A DNA stretch of 64,000 bases from Streptomyces lycii. GTDB taxonomy: Bacteria; Actinomycetota; Actinomycetes; Streptomycetales; Streptomycetaceae. The translations under genes and the position numbers were made by a program. Location: the NCBI RefSeq assembly GCF_009735685.1, contig NZ_WHPN01000420.1:34722-98721 (forward strand). Direction: 5' to 3'. The notes beneath the pieces are model-generated. The model searched no databases and had not been told where the DNA came from. It was given only the letters and a program-made list of their open reading frames with translations. Of this stretch, positions 8,689 through 16,733 are shown piece by piece (the stretch's first letter is position 1; every line of letters starts with the position of its first letter).

Positions 8689-9578
8689 GCGGACGCAGGA
8701 ACCTGGAGGGCCGGGTCGCGGTCGTCACCGGCGCGGCCCGGGGGGTGGGCGAGCTGCTCGCCCGCAAGCTGGCCGCCCGGGGCGCCAAGGTGGCGCTGCT
8801 CGGGCTGGAGCCGGACGAGCTGAAGCAGGCCTCGGAGCGGATACCGACCGAGTCCGGCCACTGGCACGTGGACGTCACCGACTTCGAGGCGATGGACCGG
8901 GCCGCCCGCGAGGTCAAGGAGCGGTTCGGCAAGGTCGACATCGTCGTCGCGAACGCCGGTGTGGCGACGGGCGGGCCGTTCACGGAGTCCGACGCGGTCT
9001 CCTGGAACCGGGTCGTGCAGGTCAATCTGATGGGCAGCGCCACCACCGCCCGGGCCTTCCTGCCGCTGCTGGAGGAGAGCCGCGGCTATCTGCTCCAGGT
9101 CGCCTCGCTCGCGGCGATCACCCCGGCGCCGATGATGTCGGCGTACTGCGCGTCGAAGTCGGGTGTCGAGGCGTTCGCCCACTGCCTGCGGGCCGAAGTG
9201 GGCTACAAGGGCGTCAAGGTCGGCGTCGGCTACCTCAGCTGGACCGACACGGACATGGTGCGCGGCGCGGACCAGGACGACGTGATGCGCGAGCTGCGCG
9301 CGCGGCTGCCGTGGCCGGCGAACCGCACCTACCCGCTCGAACCGGCCGTCGACCGCATGGTCGCGGGCATCGAGCGGCGCTCGGCGCACGTCTACGGGCA
9401 GTGGTGGCTGCGCGGCATGCAGTCGGTCCGCGGCGTGCTGCCGGCGGTCATCGGCACCGTCGGGCAGCGCGAGATGCGCCGTGCCGCACCGAAGATCGCG
9501 GCGCAGGGCGTGAGCCGGGGCCTGGTCGGCGCCGGTGGCGCCGCGGACCAGAAGTCCCGCGAGGAGCGCGGCGTCTGA
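8685..9578 (+). CDS. Short-chain dehydrogenase/reductase
   Basis: A 297-residue classical SDR. The cofactor motif is TGAARGVG (residues about 16-23), then NAG, then the catalytic Ser in QVASLAA and the YCASK active site. Residues beyond 245 form an extra C-terminal helical region often seen in mycobacterial SadH-like SDRs. The GTG start overlaps the hydrolase stop as GTGA. In this operon an alcohol dehydrogenase role, feeding a ketone to the monooxygenase, is the simplest inference. It is followed by a strong hairpin. Confidence 0.9.
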   Translation: MSGRRNLEGRVAVVTGAARGVGELLARKLAARGAKVALLGLEPDELKQASERIPTESGHWHVDVTDFEAMDRAAREVKERFGKVDIVVANAGVATGGPFTESDAVSWNRVVQVNLMGSATTARAFLPLLEESRGYLLQVASLAAITPAPMMSAYCASKSGVEAFAHCLRAEVGYKGVKVGVGYLSWTDTDMVRGADQDDVMRELRARLPWPANRTYPLEPAVDRMVAGIERRSAHVYGQWWLRGMQSVRGVLPAVIGTVGQREMRRAAPKIAAQGVSRGLVGAGGAADQKSREERGV

Positions 9579-9628
9579 CGTTTCCCACAGTTCCGGGCGG
9601 GGTCGGGATCCGGCCGCCCGGGCACGCG

Positions 9629-9664
9629 CGAGGGCCCCGGAACGGGACAGTTCCGGGGCCCTCG
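9629..9664. terminator. Bidirectional hairpin terminator
   Basis: A perfect 15-bp stem (CGAGGGCCCCGGAAC and its complement) with the 6-nt loop GGGACA. It lies between the convergent SDR gene and the small peptide gene, 50 bp after the SDR stop and 17 bp beyond the peptide stop. There is no clean T run, as is common in streptomycetes. Confidence 0.8.
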
Positions 9665-9680
9665 GTGTTGCGGGTGCAGC

Positions 9681-9926
9681 TCAGGCCTGGAGGCCGGCGC
9701 TCAGGCCGCCCACGCCGACGACGCCGGCGTTCACGCCCGCGCCGGAGGCGTCCACGGCGATGCCGCCGACGGCGGCGTCGACACCGCTCAGGTCGGCGGA
9801 GAGACCGGCCGAGACGACGGCGTTCGCGGACACGCCGGCGGCGATGCCACCGGAGACGCCGTCCAGGTCGGCCTCGGTCAGTTCGGCGGTCTCTACGGAG
9901 AAGTCGTTGCGCATGGGGAGATCCAT
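9681..9926 (-). CDS. Small peptide with double-glycine type leader (RiPP/bacteriocin-like precursor)
   Basis: An 81-residue peptide, or 77 if it starts at the inner ATG 9914, which reads MRNDFSVE and has GGAT 8 nt upstream. The N-terminal part ends in ELTEADLDGVSGG, the classic leader signature of type A2 lanthipeptide-like and double-glycine bacteriocin precursors. The 54-residue core after GG is built of Gly, Ala, Val and Ser. It has three Asp, no Lys or Arg, no Thr and no Cys, so lanthionine rings cannot form. GxxxG spacings (GVNAG, GLSAG) recall helical two-peptide bacteriocins. No modifying enzyme, C39 peptidase or exporter lies nearby. Databases may label such peptides type A2 lantipeptide, but the core does not support that. 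It lies downstream of the tricorn-like protease on the same strand. Confidence 0.7.
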   Translation of the reverse strand: MDLPMRNDFSVETAELTEADLDGVSGGIAAGVSANAVVSAGLSADLSGVDAAVGGIAVDASGAGVNAGVVGVGGLSAGLQA

Positions 9927-9942
9927 TCGTTCTGGGGACGTA

Positions 9943-9963
9943 CACCTGTGTGCGTTACAGGTG
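9943..9963. promoter_or_regulatory. Perfect inverted repeat upstream of the small peptide gene
   Basis: CACCTGT-N7-ACAGGTG, 17 bp upstream of the peptide's outer ATG. A second hairpin with GACGGC arms (9982-9996) lies just beyond. On the minus strand GATAAT near 10036-10041 could serve as a -10. The repeat may be an operator or an mRNA leader hairpin. Confidence 0.5.
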
Positions 9964-10067
9964 CTGGCTGAAATGGAACACGACGGCGCAGCCGTCTCGC
10001 CACTCGCAGTAGTCGCCTTCGCAGGATCATCACATTATCGGGACGCTACCTGACGGTATGCAGCGGC

Positions 10068-13000
10068 TCATGCCGCCGGACCGGCCTCGGCGGGACCGTT
10101 TCCGGCCTTCCCGCCGCTCCGGGGCGGCAGTGGCGGACGGCGGCGGTCGGGGACGTCCGAGTAGTCCGGCGGGGTCGCCGCGGGCTGCTGCTCCAGCAGC
10201 TCCAGCGCCAGCCGCACCGCGTCGTCGAACTGCCGGCGCCGCCCCTCGGCCCAGTCCACCGGGGTGCGTTCCACCTCGAAGTCCGGTTCAACGCCGTGGT
10301 TCTCGACGCCCCAGCCGTACTCCTCGAACCAGGCGGCGTTCATCGGCACGGTGATGACCGTCCCGTCGCCGAGCCGGTGCCGGCCGGTCATCCCCACCAC
10401 GCCTCCCCAGGTGCGCAGCCCCACGACCGGCCCCAGCCCGAGCAGTTTGAAGGCCGCGGTGATCATGTCGCCGTCGGAGGAGGTCATCTCGTCCGCCAGC
10501 GCGACGACCGGGCCGCGCGGCGCGGTCGAGGCGTACGAGACGGGCTCGGCGTTCCGGGTCAGGTCCCAGCCCAGGATGGTGCGGGTGAGCTTCTCCACGA
10601 CCAGTTCGCTGATGTTGCCGCCCGCGTTGCCCCGTACGTCGACGACCAGCGCGGGCTTGGCCATCTCCATCCGCAGGTCCCGGTTGAACTGGGCCCAGCC
10701 GGAGCCGCCCATGTCCGGAATGTGCAGATAGCCGCAGCGGCCGCCGCTCAGCTCGTGCACGACCTCCCGGCGCTTGGCGACCCAGTCCTGGTAGCGCAGC
10801 GGCCGCTCGTCGACCAGCGGCACCACCGCCACCCGCCGCGACGGGCCCTCGCCGCCCTCGGCCGCGGGGGCGGCGCCCTCGGCGGACGGCGGGGTGAAGG
10901 TCAGCTCGACCGTGGTGCCGCCCGCGGCCGCCAGCAGCGGGAACGGCCCGGTCACCGGGTCCACGGCCCGCCCGTCGACATGGGTGAGCACCGAGCCGTC
11001 CGCGATGCCCGTCCCGGCGAGCGGCGACCGGGCCCGGGAGTCCGAGGACTCGCCCGGCAGGATGCGGCCGACGGCCCAGCCGCCGCTCCTGGTGCGGACG
11101 AAGTTGACGCCGAGCAGCCCGATCACCCGCTGGTAGTGCGGCGGCCCCTCGTTGCGGCGGGCGGCGGCCACGTACGCGTGCGAGGTGCCCAGCTCGCCCA
11201 GCACCTCCCGCAGCAGGTCGGCGAACTCGTCGGGGCTGGCGACCCGTTCGACCAGCGGCCGGTACTGCTCCAGCACCCCGTCCCAGTCGATGCCGCTCAT
11301 GCCCGGGTCCCAGAAGTACGCCCGGACGATCCGGCCCGCCTCGTCGTACGCCTGCCGCCACTCGGCCTCCGGGTCCGCCTCGTGCATGATCCGCCGCAGG
11401 TCGAGCGGGACGGTGGTGTCCGCGTCCGGCAGGTCGTTCGACGGTACGGCGCGCAGGTCGCCCTCGTCGTTCAGGACCAGCCGGGTGCCGTCCCCGCTCA
11501 CCGCGAACGAGTCCAGGTGCACCGCCAGCTCGGTGCGCTTGGCCTTGGCGATGTCGAAGTGCTCCAGCGTCGGCCGCCCGCTGGTGTCGGCGGGATTGGC
11601 GAAGGTCTCGCCGAGTGCCCCGGAGATCGGCCAGCGCAGCCACACCAGCCCGCCGCCCGCGACCGGGCGCAGCGAGGAGTACTTCGACGCGGCGACCGGG
11701 AAGGGCGTCACCCGGCTCTCCAGCCCCGCCGCCTCGACCAGCACCGAGCCGTCGCCGCCCAGCTCGTCCGGGTCCAGCCCGCCCGCCGCGGGCCGGCCCT
11801 CCGCCGACAGCGCGAACGGCGAGGGCGTCGTGGAGGACAGCGGCACCAGATACGGGCGGCAGCCGAGCGGGAACGACAGGTCGCCGGTGTGCACGTCGTA
11901 CACCGGGTCGAAACCGCGCCAGGACAGGAAGGCCAGATAGCGGCCGTCGCGGGTGAAGACGGGCTGCTCGTCCTCGAAGCGGCCGTCCGTGACGTCCAGG
12001 ACCAGCCGGTCGGTCAGCCGGGCCAGCTTGATCTGCCGCAGTGTGCGGCCGGTGCCCGGGTGGGACCAGGTGATCCAGTCGGAATCGGGGGAGAAGGCCA
12101 GGTCCCGTACCGGCCCGTTGTCCGAGCGGACCAGCTCCAGCACCTCGCCCGCGCCCTCCGGCAGCGCGTCCGCGATCAGCAGCCGGCCGTCGTGCGAGGC
12201 CACCGCGAGCAGTTCGCCGTCCGGGGAGGAGACCAGCTCGTGCACCCGCCCGAGCTTCCCGGCCGCGATGCGGCGCGGGTCGCGGCCGCCGCTGGCCCGG
12301 GGCAGATGGGCGATCTCGATCGCGTCCTCGCCCTCGGCGTCCGTGACGTACGCGACCTGGCCGGTCGGCCCGAGGATCTCCGGCAGCCGGATCCGTACGC
12401 CCGGGGTGTCGGTGATGGTGCGGGCCGGGCCGTCGCGGTGGGTGAGCCAGTAGAGGCTGCCGCGCACGCAGACGGCGCTCGCCCGGCCGGTGGTGTCCAC
12501 CGACAGCCCGCCCACGTGCGCGGCGGCGGGCACCTGGTAGCGGCGCCGGCCGGCCCGGGTTCCGCCGAGCCGTACGTCCAGCCTGCGCGGTACGCCGGCC
12601 GGGCCGAGGTCGTCGACCAGCCAGATGTCGCCGGCGCACTGGTAGACGACGCGTTCGCCGTCGGTCGCCGCGTGCCGGGCGTAGAAGTCGGGGTGGTCGG
12701 TGTGCCGCCGCAGGTCGGAGCCGTCGGGCCGGCAGGAGTAGAGATTGCCGACGCCCTCGTGGTCGGAGAGGAACGCGATCCGGCCGCCGACGAACATCGG
12801 GCAGTCGAGATGGCCGTTCAGGTCCGGCAGCAGCCGCTCGCCGTGCAGATACATCCGCCCGGTGGCGCCGCCGCGGTAGCGCTTCCAGGCCGCGGGCTCG
12901 TGCGGCGGCTTGCCGGTGAGCAGCAGGGTCTTGTGCTCGCCGTCCGTGTCCGCGCAGGCGATGTTCGACACCGGCCCCCAGGGCAGCCGGCCGCCGGGGC

Positions 13001-13397
13001 CGCCGTCGAGGGGCACCTTGTAGGCCCAGGAGTAGTACGAGAACGGCTCGCCGTGCGAGGCCACGGCGAGGATGTGGCCGTCCGGGTTCCAGCCGCAGAC
13101 CCTGGTGTCGGTGCTGCCCCAGTAGCTGAGCCGGCGGGCGGGGCCGCCCTCGGTGCGGACCAGGTGGATCTCCGGGTCCAGGCTGCGCCAGTTGGTGTAG
13201 GCGATGTGCCGGCCGTCGGGGGAGAAGCGGGGGTGACCGGTGCGGGTCCGGTCGACCGTCAGCCGCCAGGCCCGCTCCGGTTCCGTGCCGGCGGGGGCGA
13301 GAGGGGCCAGCCAGAGGTCGTCCTCGGCCGTGAAGCAGAGGAGATCGCCGTGCAGGTGCGGAAAGCGGAGATACGCGGCATCACTCACCTTTTCCAT
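10068..13397 (-). CDS. Tricorn-like S41 family serine protease
   Basis: A 1109-residue homologue of tricorn protease, close to the family length. The N-terminal two thirds are beta-propeller repeats of the WD40/PD40 type (for example HPRFSPDGRHIAYTNW). A PDZ domain and a C-terminal S41 catalytic core follow, with the nucleophile in MTSSDGDM and the oxyanion segment VVGLRTWGG. It has no signal peptide or membrane segment, so it acts in the cytoplasm, probably trimming oligopeptides released by other proteases. ATG 13397 gives the conserved opening AYLRFPHLHGD. Its C-terminal end lies 141 bp before the small double-glycine peptide gene. Confidence 0.93.
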   Translation of the reverse strand: MEKVSDAAYLRFPHLHGDLLCFTAEDDLWLAPLAPAGTEPERAWRLTVDRTRTGHPRFSPDGRHIAYTNWRSLDPEIHLVRTEGGPARRLSYWGSTDTRVCGWNPDGHILAVASHGEPFSYYSWAYKVPLDGGPGGRLPWGPVSNIACADTDGEHKTLLLTGKPPHEPAAWKRYRGGATGRMYLHGERLLPDLNGHLDCPMFVGGRIAFLSDHEGVGNLYSCRPDGSDLRRHTDHPDFYARHAATDGERVVYQCAGDIWLVDDLGPAGVPRRLDVRLGGTRAGRRRYQVPAAAHVGGLSVDTTGRASAVCVRGSLYWLTHRDGPARTITDTPGVRIRLPEILGPTGQVAYVTDAEGEDAIEIAHLPRASGGRDPRRIAAGKLGRVHELVSSPDGELLAVASHDGRLLIADALPEGAGEVLELVRSDNGPVRDLAFSPDSDWITWSHPGTGRTLRQIKLARLTDRLVLDVTDGRFEDEQPVFTRDGRYLAFLSWRGFDPVYDVHTGDLSFPLGCRPYLVPLSSTTPSPFALSAEGRPAAGGLDPDELGGDGSVLVEAAGLESRVTPFPVAASKYSSLRPVAGGGLVWLRWPISGALGETFANPADTSGRPTLEHFDIAKAKRTELAVHLDSFAVSGDGTRLVLNDEGDLRAVPSNDLPDADTTVPLDLRRIMHEADPEAEWRQAYDEAGRIVRAYFWDPGMSGIDWDGVLEQYRPLVERVASPDEFADLLREVLGELGTSHAYVAAARRNEGPPHYQRVIGLLGVNFVRTRSGGWAVGRILPGESSDSRARSPLAGTGIADGSVLTHVDGRAVDPVTGPFPLLAAAGGTTVELTFTPPSAEGAAPAAEGGEGPSRRVAVVPLVDERPLRYQDWVAKRREVVHELSGGRCGYLHIPDMGGSGWAQFNRDLRMEMAKPALVVDVRGNAGGNISELVVEKLTRTILGWDLTRNAEPVSYASTAPRGPVVALADEMTSSDGDMITAAFKLLGLGPVVGLRTWGGVVGMTGRHRLGDGTVITVPMNAAWFEEYGWGVENHGVEPDFEVERTPVDWAEGRRRQFDDAVRLALELLEQQPAATPPDYSDVPDRRRPPLPPRSGGKAGNGPAEAGPAA

Positions 13398-13640
13398 GGT
13401 TCGGGCGGTGCGGGTGTGTGGCAACTCGTGATGGCGGTGGTCCGGGCGGCTGCGGTGGTCCGGCGGCCGGGAGCCCGGTGATGTTCGCGCTCGTGGTGCC
13501 CCGCGGCGGGCGGCGGCCGGGTCCGGGGCGGCTCGGGCCCTGCCGCGGGGCGCGGGCTTCCGCGGCGGGCGCGGACGCGGCTCCCGCGCGGGGCGCACGA
13601 CTGCGCGCGCCCCCGGGAGAGAACGGCGGGACGCACGCTC

Positions 13641-13668
13641 TTGCGAACCATTCGCAGGTACCTACTAT
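13641..13668 (+). promoter_or_regulatory. cbi operon promoter overlapped by a palindromic operator
   Basis: A -35 TTGCGA (13641-13646) and a -10 TACTAT (13663-13668), 16 bp apart, form a good vegetative promoter. The palindrome TGCGAA-CCA-TTCGCA (13642-13656) overlaps the -35 and spacer, the normal place for a repressor. Since the operon imports cobalt or nickel, a metal-sensing repressor such as Nur is the first guess. The sequence resembles, but does not equal, the published Nur box (tTGCaa-N5-ttGCAA). Confidence 0.65.
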
Positions 13669-13739
13669 CCTTGAGAGGTTCAGCCCGACCGGCGGCGCGG
13701 CGGATCGGCGACCGGAGCCCTCCCCGGGAGTTCCCGCGG

Positions 13740-13778
13740 CTGAGGGCGGCCGGGCACGCCGGGCCCGGCCGCCCTCAG
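13740..13778 (+). promoter_or_regulatory. Strong leader hairpin upstream of cbiM
   Basis: A perfect 16-bp stem (CTGAGGGCGGCCGGGC and its complement) with a 7-nt loop, inside the inferred 5' leader (start near 13675, ATG at 13862). It could be an attenuator or an mRNA stabiliser. No U run follows. Confidence 0.6.
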
Positions 13779-13861
13779 CCCGGGCACCCCCTCGACCCCG
13801 CACACCCACCAGACCCACCAGACCCAGCAGACCCAGCAGCCCCAGCAGAGCGGAGCCCGCT

Positions 13862-14686
13862 ATGCACGTCCCCGACGGGTTCATCGACACCCCCGTATCC
13901 GTGGCCGCCGGTGCCGTCGCCGCCGGTGCCGTCGCGGCGAGCCTGCGCGGTGCGCGGCGCGAACTGGACGACCGGACCGCGCCCCTCGCGGGACTCGTCG
14001 CGGCCTTCGTCTTCGCCGTGCAGATGCTGAACTTCCCCGTCGCCGCCGGCACCAGCGGACATCTCCTCGGCGGCGCGCTGGCGGCGATACTCGTCGGTCC
14101 CTGGACCGGTGTGCTGTGCATCTCCGTGGTGCTGCTCATGCAGGCCGTCCTCTTCGCCGACGGCGGGCTCACCGCACTCGGCGTCAACATCACGCTGATG
14201 GGCGTGGTGGGCGTGACCGTCGCCTACGCCGTCTTCCGCGGCCTGGTCCGGCTGCTGCCGCGGGCCCGCGGTTCGGTCACCGCCGCGTCCTTCCTGGCCG
14301 CCTTCGTGTCCGTACCGGCGGCCGCCGTCGCCTTCACCGGGATCTACGCCCTCGGCGGCACCGCCGACGTCTCGCTCGGCAAGGTCCTCACCGCCATGGT
14401 CGGCGTGCACACCCTGATCGGTGTCGGCGAGGGCGTCATCACGGCGCTCACGGTCGGTGCCGTCATCGCCGTACGCCCCGACCTGGTGTACGGCGCGCGC
14501 GGCCTGACACAGCCACTGCGGCTGTCCGCAGCGGCCGCGGCCGCCCCGGCGCGGCCGGGCGGAAACGGCAACCCGGGCGCCCCGGGCACCACCGGGGCTT
14601 CCGGCACCACCGGCACCACCGGCATCACCGGCGCCGCCGGGACTCCCGGCACCGGCGCCCGGAGCAGCAAGGAGACGAACGCCTGA
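13862..14686 (+). CDS. cbiM: Cobalt/nickel ECF transporter S component CbiM
   Basis: A 274-residue membrane protein that binds and passes Co2+ or Ni2+. The N terminus MHVPDGFID contains the conserved metal-binding His2, which fixes the start codon at 13862. About six or seven hydrophobic helices fill residues 10-215. The conserved QMLNFPVAAGTSGHLLGG segment is present. The last 50 residues are a Gly/Thr/Ala repeat (GTTGTTGITG) not found in the core family. It is first in cbiM-N-Q-O, and TGATG couples it to the next gene. Cobalt and nickel cannot be distinguished from sequence alone. Confidence 0.93.
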   Translation: MHVPDGFIDTPVSVAAGAVAAGAVAASLRGARRELDDRTAPLAGLVAAFVFAVQMLNFPVAAGTSGHLLGGALAAILVGPWTGVLCISVVLLMQAVLFADGGLTALGVNITLMGVVGVTVAYAVFRGLVRLLPRARGSVTAASFLAAFVSVPAAAVAFTGIYALGGTADVSLGKVLTAMVGVHTLIGVGEGVITALTVGAVIAVRPDLVYGARGLTQPLRLSAAAAAAPARPGGNGNPGAPGTTGASGTTGTTGITGAAGTPGTGARSSKETNA

Positions 14687-15084
14687 TGTCCTCCACCGCG
14701 CAGAGCCCCTCGGGGCGTACCGCGAGCGGCACCACCCGGCTGGTCTGGATCATCGGCGTCCTCGCCGCGCTCGTCCTCGCCGGTTTCGTCAGCCACTACG
14801 CCTCCGCCAGCCCCGACGGCCTGGAGAAGGTCGCCGCCGAGCACGGCATCGACGAGAAGGCCGAGGCGCACGCCGCCGAGGACTCCCCGCTGGCCGACTA
14901 CCAGGTCAGGGACGTCGACAGCCCCCGGCTGTCCGGCGGACTCGCGGGCGTCGTCGGCGTCGGCGCGACCCTCGCGGCCGGCACCGGCGTCTTCTGGCTC
15001 GTCCGGCGTCGCGCCTCGGGCGGGCCGGACGGCTCCGGTGACGGCTCCGGTGACGGCTCCGGTGACGGCGGAGACGCGCGCTGA
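14686..15084 (+). CDS. cbiN: CbiN-like PDGLE-domain subunit
   Basis: A 132-residue small membrane protein with two transmembrane helices (about residues 20-40 and 85-105). The PDGLE motif comes directly after the first helix, in SASPDGLEKVAAEHG. PDGLE proteins act as the N component of Co/Ni ECF importers. It ends in three GDGS repeats. The start overlaps the cbiM stop (TGATG). Confidence 0.9.
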   Translation: MSSTAQSPSGRTASGTTRLVWIIGVLAALVLAGFVSHYASASPDGLEKVAAEHGIDEKAEAHAAEDSPLADYQVRDVDSPRLSGGLAGVVGVGATLAAGTGVFWLVRRRASGGPDGSGDGSGDGSGDGGDAR

Positions 15085-15086
15085 CG

Positions 15087-15848
15087 ATGGGCTCGGGCCA
15101 CACCCACAAGCTCTACCGGCACGGCACCTCGCCCGTGCACGGGATGCCGCCGCACTGCAAGATCGCCGCCGTGTTCGGCTTCGTCCTCGTCGTGGTCTCC
15201 ACGCCGCGCGAGGCGTTCTGGGCCTTCGGCGCGTACGCCCTGCTGCTCGCGGGCGTCGCGGCGGCCGCCCGGATCCCGCCCGGCTTCCTGCTGAAACGGC
15301 TGCTGGTCGAGGTGCCGTTCGTGGCGTTCGCGCTGCTGATGCCGTTCGTCGCCGAGGGCCCGCGCACCGAGGTGCTCGGCGTCCAGCTCTCCGTGTCGGG
15401 GCTGTGGGGCGCCTGGAACATCCTGGCGAAGGGCACCCTCGGCGTCGCGGCGTCCGTGCTGCTCGCGTCCACCACCGAGCTGCGGGCCCTGCTGCTCGGC
15501 CTCCAGCGGCTGAGGATGCCGCCGCTGCTCGTACAGATCGCCTCCTTCATGATCCGCTACGGGGACGTGATCGCCGACGAGATGCGCCGGATGCGGATCG
15601 CCCGTGCCTCGCGCGGCTTCGAGGCCCGCGGCATCCGGCACTGGGGCGTGCTCGGCAAGACCGCCGGCGCCCTCTTCATCCGCTCCTACGAACGCGGCGA
15701 GCGGGTGCATCTGGCGATGGTCAGCCGCGGCTACACCGGCACCATGCCCGACCTGCACACCGTCTCCGCGACCCGCGCCCAGTGGGCGCACGCCGCCGCC
15801 CTGCCCGCCGCGGCCCTCGCCGTGTGCCTGATCGGATGGACCCTGTGA
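15087..15848 (+). CDS. cbiQ: Energy-coupling factor transmembrane protein CbiQ
   Basis: A 253-residue T component linking the metal-binding subunit to the ATPase. It has about five membrane helices and the two cytoplasmic Ala-Arg-Gly type coupling segments, ARASRGFEARG and VHLAMVSRGY. The ATG starts 2 nt after the cbiN stop. Confidence 0.93.
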   Translation: MGSGHTHKLYRHGTSPVHGMPPHCKIAAVFGFVLVVVSTPREAFWAFGAYALLLAGVAAAARIPPGFLLKRLLVEVPFVAFALLMPFVAEGPRTEVLGVQLSVSGLWGAWNILAKGTLGVAASVLLASTTELRALLLGLQRLRMPPLLVQIASFMIRYGDVIADEMRRMRIARASRGFEARGIRHWGVLGKTAGALFIRSYERGERVHLAMVSRGYTGTMPDLHTVSATRAQWAHAAALPAAALAVCLIGWTL

Positions 15849-16627
15849 CCCCCGGAACCACCCCGCCCGCACCCTCCCTGGAGGTCGAGGGCCTCGCGTA
15901 CGCCTATCCCGACGGCCACCAGGCGCTCTTCGGCGTCGACCTGACCGTCGCCCGCGGCGAGCGCGTCGCCCTGCTCGGCCCCAACGGGGCGGGCAAGACC
16001 ACCCTCGTGCTGCATCTGAACGGCATCCTCGGCGCGGGCTCCGGCTCCTCCGCGGGCACCGTGCGCGTCGCCGGCCTGCCCGTCGGCAAGCGGCATCTGG
16101 CCGAGGTGCGGCGGCGGGTCGGCATCGTCTTCCAGGACCCCGACGACCAGCTGTTCATGCCCACCGTCCGGGAGGACGTCGCCTTCGGCCCCGCCGCCGC
16201 CGGGCTGCGCGGGGAGGAACTGGACGACACCGTCCGGCGCGCCCTGGAGCGGGTCGGCATGGCCGAGCACGCCGACCGCCCGCCGCACCATCTCTCCTTC
16301 GGGCAGCGTCGCCGCGTCGCCGTCGCCACCGTCCTCGCGATGGAGCCGGAGATCCTCGTACTCGACGAGCCGTCCTCCAACCTCGACCCGGCCTCCCGCC
16401 GGGAGCTGGCCGACGTCCTGCGTTCTCTGGACGTCACCGTTCTGATGGTCACCCACGACCTGCCGTACGCGCTGGAACTCTGCCCGCGTTCCGTGGTCCT
16501 CAGCGGCGGTGTGATCGCCGCCGACGGCCGCACCCAGGAGCTGCTGTGCGACACGGAGCTGATGCGCCGTCACCGGCTGGAGCTGCCCTTCGGGTTCGAC
16601 CCGTCGTCGGTCACCGTGCCCGTCTGA
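15845..16627 (+). CDS. cbiO: Cobalt/nickel ECF transporter ATPase CbiO
   Basis: A 260-residue ABC ATPase. Walker A is GPNGAGKTT, the Q-loop is FQDPDDQLF (typical of ECF A components), the signature is LSFGQRR, Walker B with D-loop is ILVLDEPSSNLD, and the switch His is in VTHD. The GTG at 15845 gives a GTGA overlap with cbiQ and follows GGATGGA; an in-frame ATG at 15836 is an alternative. It is the last gene of the operon. Confidence 0.93.
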   Translation: MTPGTTPPAPSLEVEGLAYAYPDGHQALFGVDLTVARGERVALLGPNGAGKTTLVLHLNGILGAGSGSSAGTVRVAGLPVGKRHLAEVRRRVGIVFQDPDDQLFMPTVREDVAFGPAAAGLRGEELDDTVRRALERVGMAEHADRPPHHLSFGQRRRVAVATVLAMEPEILVLDEPSSNLDPASRRELADVLRSLDVTVLMVTHDLPYALELCPRSVVLSGGVIAADGRTQELLCDTELMRRHRLELPFGFDPSSVTVPV

Positions 16628-16733
16628 CGCCGCCCGGACCGGTCTCCCCGCCCGGCCCCGGTTACCGCGGCGGCGGGTGCACGAGGCACCATGGAAGGTC
16701 GGTGCACGAACGGGTGGCAGGAGAATCAGCGCA

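Larger units (their letters stand above)
13398..13861 (+). other. Intergenic region and leader of the cbi operon
   Basis: No gene is seen. It holds, in order, GC-rich unstructured sequence, the cbi promoter and palindrome, a strong leader hairpin, and a 9-bp (CAGACCCAC/G) tract at about 13800-13850. No cobalamin riboswitch core or B12 box was recognised. Confidence 0.6.

Noticed and set aside
9681-9926. Lanthipeptide precursor
   Set aside because: The leader fits, but the core has no Cys or Thr and no LanM-type enzyme is nearby.
13398-13861. Cobalamin riboswitch upstream of cbiM
   Set aside because: No B12 box or conserved core could be recognised by eye and the leader is short. A covariance search would decide.
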